Positions 15,229-23,889 of a stretch of 64,000 bases of DNA are shown here, in pieces. The DNA is taken from the NCBI GenBank assembly GCA_016927755.1, contig JAFGLZ010000204.1:1-64000 (forward strand), given 5' to 3'. The position numbers and the translations under genes were made by a program. Each line of letters starts with the position of its first letter. The stretch's first letter is position 1. The DNA comes from Phycisphaerae bacterium. Lineage in GTDB: Bacteria > Planctomycetota > Phycisphaerae > UBA1845 > JAFGLZ01. The notes beneath the pieces are model-generated. The model saw only the letters and a program-made list of their open reading frames with translations. It was not told the origin of the DNA and ran no database searches.

Positions 15229-17286
15229 TTACTCGCTCGACGTCGGCACCGGCCAGACGTCGAGGACCTCGAACTTACCGCTCGCCCGATTGATCTTGAA
15301 GGAGAGCTTGGCGACGTCGGCGTTGTTCGCGGCACTGGGGTCGTTGTAGTCGAACTTGTACACGCACACGTTGTCTCTCAGGAACTTGAACATCACAGCC
15401 GCGCCGGCGTGCGGTCCGTTGTGGAGCCGCACGTAGACCATGTGGTCCTTGTCGTCCAGGATGTCCGAGAAAAACCTGCTCAAGTTCTTCTGGCCGAAGT
15501 GGATCTCGAGAAGCGTGTTCAAGTTGCCGCCCGAGTCCGGATTCGTGTCGAGGTACGCATAAGCGTCATCGTCGACCCAATCGAACTCGACGGCGAAGTG
15601 ATACATCTCCGCGGAATGCAGCGTACAGTCGTGGTTTGTGTACGACGTCATCAAAGCCTTCGCTGCCACCGTGCGATCGCTGAGGTAATTGACGGTGAAG
15701 GCCACCGGCAGGCCCGGGCTGCTGAATGACCAATCAGCGGCGTTCTTGTTGGCGATGTAGTCCTTGACGTTCTGGAATACCTTGTCGAGCGTTTGACCCT
15801 GCATCGCTTGCAGCGCCAGATCGGCCGGACCGCCCCGAACCACATACGTGATGCTCGTGTTCTGCATCACGTCCTCGTACGTGACCCCCGCCCTGACCTC
15901 GCCCTTGGTCACCACCCCGTAGTCGGCCTTCAACGTTGCCTGCACGTCCAGCGACGAGTAGGCCGACTTGAGTACCAGGAATACCTGCCGACCGTACTTG
16001 ACGCTCGAGATGTACAGCGGCGGATTGCCCGCCCCGATCTGGTTCTCCGGATCATCAAAGTTCTCGCCGTCGCGGAATACCGACGTCTGTAACACGGGCG
16101 TCTCGAAATCGACGGTGTAGTAGACCTGCGTGAAGTACACGACCGTAATGCTCTGGGACGCCGATCGATTCGTGTCCACCTCCGACTTGACGCTGCCGCT
16201 CAGGAACGACACGTCGACGCCGAGATTGACCGCCAACTCTTCCGACGTCTCCGCCGAGTACATCTGAACACTGCCGCACGCGGCCGTGCCCGTGATCTGG
16301 TTGTCACGCAGAATGCTCGAGATGGCATCACTGATGCCCGTCGGCGCGACCTCGGGAACCGTGCGACCCCAGCTTCCCGATTTGCCGAACAGCCCGGAAA
16401 GAAGGATGCTCCCCCCCGCTCGAGGAATGGTGATCGGTACGAACTGGCCGGCATCGAAGTACTGCCCCCGAATGAGCTGGCCAGGATAGGTCGAGTCGAT
16501 CATACACACCGACTCCGCCAGTTGGACGACCGTTTGCTCGTCGACCGTGCTCTCCTCGCACACACTGTAGGTGGGATGGCCCCCATCCACGTCGTTCGGG
16601 CAGTCTATCTGCTTGCCGCCTCCGTCGTAGCACTTGCTGCTCGTCGGCCCGCCCGTCGTCGATTGACCCCCCGAGGCCAGACGCGAACCCGCCGCCGCTT
16701 TCAGGTGCGCCATGCCGTTGGGCAGCGTCCCCGTGCCCTGCCACGTCCGCTTCTGCTTCTCGATCGCCGCCTGGATCTCCGCCATCACCGTGGTGTCGAT
16801 CGTCTCGATCGGCTGAAGCGGCACGACCTCGCTGTTGGGATCGCAAGTCGGCTGCTGGACCCGCCGCGCGCTCCACGCCCCCTGAGTCACAGGCTGCGTC
16901 GCGACGAGTACGTCGTCGCTGGCCAGGACGGCCTCGATGCTCGCCCCATTGTTGTTGGCGATCACCACGAAACCCTCGTCGACCACCACCGCGTACCCAA
17001 GGAACTTCCCTGAGCAGGCCCCCGTGATCTCGTATTCATCCGGCGTCTCCGCGTCGGCGATCCGCTGAAGTCGCCAGAAGTCCACCGTCGCCCTCTGGTC
17101 GGCCATCGCCTCGCCGTACTGGATCGCCTCCCGATAGACGTTCGTCGGCATCCAGTACCCTTCGAGCGAAGGCTTGGCCGTGGCCGCGGGAATCGTGTCC
17201 TGCCACAACCTGCACAGGCCGATGCAGCCCGCCACACCAAGGACCACAACGAGACAGCCCACGATCAACGCGATCTTCCTGGTCAT
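15229..17286 (-). CDS. Cholesterol-dependent-cytolysin-like (thiol-activated cytolysin family) lipoprotein, 685 aa
   Basis: MTRKIALIVGCLVVVLGVAGC is a lipoprotein signal. After an N-terminal extension of about 240 residues, the CDC core is recognisable. TYPGQLIRGQYF and ITIPRAGGS match domain 1 (YPGALL and the Leu-Pro-Gly strand of pneumolysin-type toxins). VVYFTQVYYTVDFETP matches FKQIYYTV. LYISSVKYGRQVFLVLK at about residue 422 matches the universal YISSVAYGRQVYLKL. VVRGGPADLALQ carries the conserved diglycine near 485, and SPGLPVAFTVNYLSDRTVAA matches HPGLPISYTTSFLRDNVVA near 522. The last 145 residues are unlike CDC domain 4: no ECTGLAWEWWR undecapeptide is present, so cholesterol targeting is not expected. 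It resembles CDC-like proteins of Gram-negatives. Predicted role: pore-forming or structurally related surface protein. Family assignment is strong; activity is inferred. Confidence 0.88.
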   Translation of the reverse strand: MTRKIALIVGCLVVVLGVAGCIGLCRLWQDTIPAATAKPSLEGYWMPTNVYREAIQYGEAMADQRATVDFWRLQRIADAETPDEYEITGACSGKFLGYAVVVDEGFVVIANNNGASIEAVLASDDVLVATQPVTQGAWSARRVQQPTCDPNSEVVPLQPIETIDTTVMAEIQAAIEKQKRTWQGTGTLPNGMAHLKAAAGSRLASGGQSTTGGPTSSKCYDGGGKQIDCPNDVDGGHPTYSVCEESTVDEQTVVQLAESVCMIDSTYPGQLIRGQYFDAGQFVPITIPRAGGSILLSGLFGKSGSWGRTVPEVAPTGISDAISSILRDNQITGTAACGSVQMYSAETSEELAVNLGVDVSFLSGSVKSEVDTNRSASQSITVVYFTQVYYTVDFETPVLQTSVFRDGENFDDPENQIGAGNPPLYISSVKYGRQVFLVLKSAYSSLDVQATLKADYGVVTKGEVRAGVTYEDVMQNTSITYVVRGGPADLALQAMQGQTLDKVFQNVKDYIANKNAADWSFSSPGLPVAFTVNYLSDRTVAAKALMTSYTNHDCTLHSAEMYHFAVEFDWVDDDAYAYLDTNPDSGGNLNTLLEIHFGQKNLSRFFSDILDDKDHMVYVRLHNGPHAGAAVMFKFLRDNVCVYKFDYNDPSAANNADVAKLSFKINRASGKFEVLDVWPVPTSSE

Positions 17287-17493
17287 TTGATGGCTCCAAA
17301 TGGGTTCTGGGTATGATTATCGGAACGACCGACCCCTCGCTGAATCGAGATCTCCTGAACTGCCTCTCTAATCTGTCCGATTGGTCGGGCTCCCCAAGGT
17401 CTGTTCGGGACGAACACCCCCGCCACTACGTCCAAGGAGCACGACATCATTCAACTCACTCATTCAAGCAGTCTTACGGCTAGTCACCAGAAC

Positions 17494-17579
17494 GCGTACA
17501 TTTTCCTAACAATGTGGTTGCGTTTGGTAAATATACGGGATACACTTCTGTTGGAGACAAGGGCGGTTCCACGCAAAAC
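17494..17579 (+). promoter_or_regulatory. Copy B of the duplicated upstream element, before dinB
   Basis: GCGTACATTTTCCTAACA, then ATATACGGGATACACTTC and GGCGGTTCCACGCAAAAC, reproduce copy A block by block with the same 37-base first spacing and a one-base shorter second spacing. The element ends 18 bases before the dinB GTG, so the leader is short and copy B is the likely dinB promoter. It lies in the 311-bp divergent gap shared with the cytolysin-like gene, whose own promoter must lie in the remaining 17287-17493. Nothing else was recognised in that gap. Confidence 0.6.
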
Positions 17580-17597
17580 GGAGGCGGAGGAGATCCC

Positions 17598-18914
17598 GTG
17601 CTAGCAGGCGAGGCGCCCCGGGCGGACTGCATAGGCCATCACGGCCGAAGCGAGTCCCGCCACGCGCCGGGCGCCCTCCCAGGTCCCCGGACGATCGCTC
17701 ACGTAGACCTCGACGCCTTCTTCGCCTCGGTCGAGCAGCTCCTCGATCCAGACCTGGTCGGCAAACCGGTCATCGTCGGCGGCAATCCCCGGGGGCGGGG
17801 CGTCGTTTCGTCGGCCTCGTATGAGGCCAGGGCCTTCGGCGTCCGATCGGCCATGCCCTGTCGACACGCCCATCGTCTTTGTCCGCAGGCCCGATTCGTT
17901 CGCGGACACTTCGACCGCTACGAGGAATTCTCCGAGCGCGTCTTCGAGATCTGCCGCGAATTCACGCCGATCCTCCAGCCGGCCAGCATCGATGAAGGCT
18001 ATCTCGACCTGACCGGCACCCACTGGGCACACTTCCCTTCAAGCCTGGCAGGCGCGCCGGCGGCGATCCCTGATGATTGGCCAGTGATCGTCGCCGAGCG
18101 CCTCCGCCGGCGCGTGCGCAGTCGGGCGGGCCTGACCGTCTCGGTCGGCCTGGCCGCCAACAAGCTGATGGCCAAGATCGCGACCAACCATGCCAAGCCC
18201 GACGGCGTCTGCTTCGTTCGACCCGGGACCGAACGGGCCTACCTGGCGCCGATGCCATTGCGGGTCATCCCGGGACTTGGCCGACAAACCGAAGAAAGTC
18301 TTTCTGCAGAAGGACTTACGAGGGTCGGCGACCTGCTTGAGGTCTCCAGAGAACAGCTCATCAAGTGGGTCGGACCGGCCGCCGCCGAGAGCCTCCGCCA
18401 AAAGGCCAACGGCCGGTGCGAGGCGAGAGTCCAGACGGATGACGACCGCGACAGCATCTCCCACGAGACGACGTTCGAAGTCGACACGTCGGACCGCAAC
18501 TTCCTCCGCGCAACCCTCGATCACCTGACGCGGCGTGCGTGCTGGAAGCTCCGCGCCGAGGGCCGCGCCGCGCGAACGGTGACCGTCAAGCTCAGGTACC
18601 GGGACTTCAAAACCGTCACCCATGCCCGGCGCCTGGAGGATCCCACGGACCACGACGCCGAAGTCTCCGCAACGGCCGGCGCGCTGCTCGACCGCGTGTA
18701 CGCCCGTCCGTTGCCAGTGCGCCTGGTCGGCGTGCGGCTTTCGGGTTTGACCGAGGCAGGCCCTCGGCAGTTGCGGCTCTGGACGGAACGGCGTCGAGCC
18801 AAACACAGCCGCATCTACGCCGTTAGTGATGAGATTCGCCGGCGGTTCGGCTTCAACGCCCTGGCCAGCGGACGCAGCCTGGAATTGATCTCCCGGCGGA
18901 AGGCGAGCCGGTAG
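17598..18914 (+). CDS. dinB: DNA polymerase IV (Y family)
   Basis: GGAGGCGGAGGAGA five bases before a GTG at 17598 sets the start. The catalytic motifs are HVDLDAFFASVEQ near residue 35 (first metal-binding Asp), SSASYEARAFGVRSAMP, and SIDEGYLDLTG near residue 129 (catalytic Asp/Glu). The helix-hairpin-helix segment VIPGLGRQTEESLSAEGL and the little-finger region with TVKLRYRDFKTVTHARRL follow. The length of 438 aa is somewhat above the E. coli protein because of an N-terminal extension of about 33 residues and a C-terminal tail. It performs low-fidelity translesion synthesis. Element B suggests regulation shared with the small transcript near 11600. Confidence 0.94.
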   Translation: MLAGEAPRADCIGHHGRSESRHAPGALPGPRTIAHVDLDAFFASVEQLLDPDLVGKPVIVGGNPRGRGVVSSASYEARAFGVRSAMPCRHAHRLCPQARFVRGHFDRYEEFSERVFEICREFTPILQPASIDEGYLDLTGTHWAHFPSSLAGAPAAIPDDWPVIVAERLRRRVRSRAGLTVSVGLAANKLMAKIATNHAKPDGVCFVRPGTERAYLAPMPLRVIPGLGRQTEESLSAEGLTRVGDLLEVSREQLIKWVGPAAAESLRQKANGRCEARVQTDDDRDSISHETTFEVDTSDRNFLRATLDHLTRRACWKLRAEGRAARTVTVKLRYRDFKTVTHARRLEDPTDHDAEVSATAGALLDRVYARPLPVRLVGVRLSGLTEAGPRQLRLWTERRRAKHSRIYAVSDEIRRRFGFNALASGRSLELISRRKASR

Positions 18915-18947
18915 CGGCGCGACCTTCGTCCTTCGCCGGTTGATGGA

Positions 18948-20432
<1,485 letters not shown>

Positions 20433-20643
20433 GTTCGTCCTCGCTCAACGGCGGATGTGCCGGAAACGGAGCATGAGTCTATCGCGAGCGTCGAACTTGG
20501 CCAAGCGGTCGGGGCGCTAGCAAGAGGTGAGCGGACATGTCGGCGCAATCGCACCTACCGCCTTGCGCCGAACGTTGCGGAGGGCGCGGGCATCGGCTTA
20601 GAATCTCCGCTCCAACGCGGTATTGCACAGGAGGAACGCGACC

Positions 20644-21702
20644 ATGAAGTGCGGCATTCTACTGACAACGATCATGATCGGTCTGGCGGGTCTTTGGCTC
20701 AGCCACCCCGCGCTTGGGGCAGAAGGTTCTGCTAGGCCCGAGCGACCGGTCCGGCTGATCTTTGACACCGATATGGGTAACGACATCGACGACGCGCTGG
20801 CGCTCGGCGTCATCCACGCCTTGCAGAGCCGGGGCGAGTGCCAGCTCCTTGCAGTGACCAGCTCGAAGGACAACGAGTGGAGCGCCCCCTACATCGACCT
20901 GGTCAACACCTTCTACGGCCGAGGCGACATTCCGGTCGGCGCCGTGCGCGACGGCAAAGAGCGCGAGCCCGGCAAATACATTCAGCCGCCCTGCGTGGCG
21001 ATGGACGGCGGCAAGCCTCGGTATCCGCGCAAGCTCCAATCCGGCAAGGACGCGCCGGAGGCCGTCGGGCTGCTCCGCAAGGTCCTGGCCGCCCAGCCGG
21101 ACGGCAGCGTGGTGATTGCCGTCGTCGGCTTCTCGACCAACGTCGCACGGCTGCTCGACTCGAAGCCGGACGACGCCTCGCCGCTGCCGGGCAAGGAACT
21201 CGTCGCCAAGAAGTGTCGGCTCCTCTCAATCATGGCGGGCAGCTTCCGGCTGGGCAAGCTGCACAAGGAATACAACGTCGTCAAGGACCTGCCGGCCGCG
21301 ACCAAGGTCTTCGCCGAGTGGCCCACCCCCATCGCCACCAGCGGCTTCGAGATCGGCCTGGCCATCAAGTACCCGGCCGTGAGCATCCAGCGCGACTACG
21401 CCTACGTGAAGCACCACCCGCTTCGCGAGGGCTACGAGCTCTACATGAAGATGCCCTATGACCGCCCGACGTGGGACCTGACGAGCGTCCTGTACGCCGT
21501 CCGTCCCGACCGGGCCTACTTCGGCCTGTCCGAGCCGGGCAAGATCCGCGTCACCGAGGAGGGGTACATGCAGTTCACGCCGACGACCGGCGGCAAGGAC
21601 CGCTACCTCACCGTCAACCATGACCAGATCACCCGCGTCCGTGAGGCGCTGGTCATGCTCTCCAGCCAGCCGCCGGATGACGTGCGGCTGCGCGGCCAGT
21701 AG
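20644..21702 (+). CDS. Secreted inosine-uridine nucleoside hydrolase-like protein, 352 aa
   Basis: AGGAGG eight bases before the ATG at 20644 sets the start. Residues 1-26 are a signal peptide (LLTTIMIGLAGLWLSHPALGA). IFDTDMGNDIDDALALG near residue 40 is the calcium-binding DTDxGxDDA signature of nucleoside hydrolases. The later segment VVIAVVGFSTNVARLL corresponds to the LGPLTNLA strand, and PTWDLTSVLYAV matches the conserved family segment carrying the last Ca-ligand Asp. It is probably exported and cleaves N-ribosidic bonds or a related sugar substrate; several secreted planctomycete homologues have unknown substrates. It is divergent from glpK across a 211-bp gap. Confidence 0.88.
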   Translation: MKCGILLTTIMIGLAGLWLSHPALGAEGSARPERPVRLIFDTDMGNDIDDALALGVIHALQSRGECQLLAVTSSKDNEWSAPYIDLVNTFYGRGDIPVGAVRDGKEREPGKYIQPPCVAMDGGKPRYPRKLQSGKDAPEAVGLLRKVLAAQPDGSVVIAVVGFSTNVARLLDSKPDDASPLPGKELVAKKCRLLSIMAGSFRLGKLHKEYNVVKDLPAATKVFAEWPTPIATSGFEIGLAIKYPAVSIQRDYAYVKHHPLREGYELYMKMPYDRPTWDLTSVLYAVRPDRAYFGLSEPGKIRVTEEGYMQFTPTTGGKDRYLTVNHDQITRVREALVMLSSQPPDDVRLRGQ

Positions 21703-21775
21703 AGACGTCGTGGAGAGATGCTCGCCCCCAAAGGGGCAGGACGGGAATCTCACCGCCATCCTGTTGCCTGAGTAG

Positions 21776-21886
21776 TCATTCCCGCGAAGGTTGCGAGGCG
21801 GCGTCTTCGCCCGTTGGCGCCTGGCGGAGGGCCGCGTCCCACGCGCCCGTCAATCCAACCCGCCAATTGGACAGATCCGCGATCAT
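21776..21886 (-). pseudogene. 36-codon open frame overlapping the end of the BlaI-like gene, possible remnant of its partner
   Basis: The ATG overlaps the TGA that would end the full-length BlaI-like frame (ATGA arrangement) and reads MIADLSNWRVGLTGAWDAAL before stopping after 36 codons. BlaI-type repressors are commonly followed by a BlaR/M56 membrane peptidase gene in just this position, but the downstream sequence shows no M56 features. It may be a decayed remnant or a short real peptide; support is only positional. Confidence 0.3.
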
Positions 21887-22275
21887 CGCTCACCCGCCTT
21901 CCCCGACGACGCTCCAGTCGATGCCCCTTCCTCGGCCAACCCCTGAAGCCGACGGACGTCCTCGGCGCTGAGCCGCTCGGATTTGATGAGTTCGGCGATG
22001 AGGGCAAAGGAGGACCCGCCGCAGAACATCTCGGCCAGTCAACGCGTCATGTTCTTGAACGCTTTGGGGGCGGTGCTCTTGGCGCGGTAGTAGTAGGCCT
22101 TACCCTTCTTGCGTCGGGTCACGTGCCCCTTCTCCATCAGGACGCGAAGAACGCTCCGCAGCGCCGCGTTGCTCATGGGACGGTCAAGCTGCACCAGGAT
22201 CTCGGCGGGCTTGAGCGAACCGTGCTGCCACAGGACCTGGATGACCTCCAGCTCCCCTGGTGTGAACAACGTCAT
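21883..22275 (-). pseudogene. BlaI/MecI-family transcriptional repressor interrupted by an in-frame TGA
   Basis: GGGAGG six bases before the ATG at 22275 sets the start. The first 78 codons give a clear BlaI winged helix: LFTPGELEVIQVLWQHGSLK, then PMSNAALRSVLRVLMEKGHV and RRKKGKAYYYRA. A TGA at 22041-22039 then stops the frame. The same frame resumes directly with LAEMFCGGSSFALIAELIKS and AEDVRRLQGLAEEGAS, the usual BlaI dimerisation tail, and ends at 21883. The total of 130 codons matches the family length. A single CGA (Arg) to TGA change would explain the break. It is either a recent nonsense mutation, a truncated DNA-binding form, or a sequencing error. Confidence 0.82.
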
Positions 22276-22704
22276 GGCGGGCCTCCCTCTGAGAGTGATA
22301 TGAAGACAAGACCACACATCGTTCATGGCGACAAGGCAAGACTGAAGCTCTTTCTTCATACCATTCCCGGATATTCGGCCGGCCGCGGCGGTCGCGCGAT
22401 GAACCAAGATCTAGAACTGATCGGGTCAAAACGATTACAATGACTCTGCCGTCGGGTCGAGAGGTCGGCGACGCGCGCCGTTCGGTGTCGCGGCGCCACA
22501 GACAAAGAGCCCGTCATCAGGGGGGGCTATCCCCCCGGGGTCGACGAGACACATCGCATGCTCCTGGAGCACGATCTTCAACGGTTCAGTTGTCCCCGCC
22601 GGTACGTTTATGCAACTGCCGGGTCCACGGAGGCATTGGACGAGCCGCGTGGTTGATCGAGCACATACGGACCCCGTGACGACGGTTGCTTGAGACCGTA
22701 GCGT
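22276..22704. other. Divergent intergenic region with a GC hairpin
   Basis: This 429-bp stretch lies between the broken BlaI-like gene and the binding-protein/kinase operon. It contains GGGGGG (22521-22526) and CCCCCC (22531-22536) around a 4-base loop with no T-run. No gene was found; promoters for both directions must lie here. Confidence 0.45.
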
Positions 22705-23877
22705 ATGGTGAACCTTCTCCACAGCAGACGAATGATTCTTGTCTGCGCCGGCTTGGTCGCCTTGACCGGGATGATTCTGGTCCTCGTCTTCGGGCCTTCC
22801 CCCACCACGCGACAACCGATCAAGATCGGACTGGCCACGACGCTGAGCGGCCCTGCCTCGACGACCGGCGTCCACGCCAGGAATGGGGCCATGCTTGCCG
22901 TGGAGGAGGTGAGCGCCAAGGGGGGAGTGAGGGGCCGGCCCGTCGAGTTGGTCATCAAGGACGACAAGGCGGACACCGAAGAAGCACTTCGGGTGGACCA
23001 AGCGTTGATCGACGAAGGGGTCGTGGCGATTCTCGGGCACTACCTGAGCACGCTTGCGGTCGCGACGGTTCCGCTGATGAACGAACGGGGCATTCTGATG
23101 ATAGGCCTTGGTTCGATCACGTCGGCGTTGACGGGGCTGGATGACCAGTTCATGCGTGTCGAGATCCCGGTGGATCGCGAGGCCCCGATGATGGCCGCGT
23201 TGGCCTATGACCGGCTGGGGCTACGAGACATGGTCGTGGTGTACGATGCCTCGAACCCGAAGATCGCCGACTCGTGGTATACGCATTTCGGCAAGGAGTT
23301 CGGCAATCGGGGCGGGCGTGTGTCCGACGTCGTTTCCTTCGATTCTCGGAAGAGTTTCTCCGCGCCGGATCTTGCACGGTCGATCATCAAGACCCGCGCG
23401 GAGGGCATGTTCCTGGTGACCAGCGGAATGCACGGCGCGCTCATTTGCCAGCATTTGAGGCGCCTGGGCTCGACGATCACAGTCGTCGCGAGCGGGTGGA
23501 CGTTTCCGAGTCCGGACTTCCTCTCGAACGGCGGTCTGGCCGTGGAAGGAACGGTTTCCGTCAGTGGGTTCGAGGAAGTGCCTTCCAGCAAGCGCGCGGT
23601 GGCGTTCAGGCAGGCCTACGAACGGCGGTTTGGGACCAAGCCCACCGAGCCCTCTCAGAACGGCTATGAGGCGGCCCATATTCTGCTTGAAGCGCTAGCG
23701 GTGACGGATGATCCCGGAAGGCTCAAGGAGATCATTCTCAAGAAGAAGGTCTTCCAGGGAATCGGCGGTCAGATCGTCTTCGACGAATACGGCGATCCGA
23801 TCAGGCCCGCGTACATTGTGGAGATACGGAATCGGCACATCGCGACGCTGGGTAAGGCCGAGCCGGCGAAGCCGTAG
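22705..23877 (+). CDS. ABC-type branched-chain amino-acid-like substrate-binding protein, 390 aa
   Basis: An N-terminal hydrophobic segment (MILVCAGLVALTGMILVLVF) exports or anchors the protein. The mature part starts IKIGLATTLSGPASTTGVHA and continues with GAMLAVEEVSAKGGVRGRPV, the standard opening of the type-1 periplasmic-binding (Leu/Ile/Val) family. VVAILGHYLSTLAVATVPLM and GMHGALICQHLRRLG are later family strands. No permease or ATPase genes follow. Instead a hybrid sensor kinase begins 12 bp downstream, so the protein probably serves as a ligand receptor for signalling rather than for uptake. The ligand is unknown. No lipobox is evident and no strong ribosome-binding site is visible. 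Confidence 0.88.
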   Translation: MVNLLHSRRMILVCAGLVALTGMILVLVFGPSPTTRQPIKIGLATTLSGPASTTGVHARNGAMLAVEEVSAKGGVRGRPVELVIKDDKADTEEALRVDQALIDEGVVAILGHYLSTLAVATVPLMNERGILMIGLGSITSALTGLDDQFMRVEIPVDREAPMMAALAYDRLGLRDMVVVYDASNPKIADSWYTHFGKEFGNRGGRVSDVVSFDSRKSFSAPDLARSIIKTRAEGMFLVTSGMHGALICQHLRRLGSTITVVASGWTFPSPDFLSNGGLAVEGTVSVSGFEEVPSSKRAVAFRQAYERRFGTKPTEPSQNGYEAAHILLEALAVTDDPGRLKEIILKKKVFQGIGGQIVFDEYGDPIRPAYIVEIRNRHIATLGKAEPAKP

Positions 23878-23889
23878 CGCACGACCGAT

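Noticed and set aside
15229..17286. Reading the cytolysin-like protein as a classical cholesterol-binding toxin
   Set aside because: The undecapeptide and the usual domain 4 are absent and a lipoprotein signal replaces a secretion signal, so only CDC-like membership is claimed.
21776..21886. BlaR/M56 sensor peptidase after the BlaI-like gene
   Set aside because: Only 36 codons are open and no HExxH motif or membrane helices follow in any frame.
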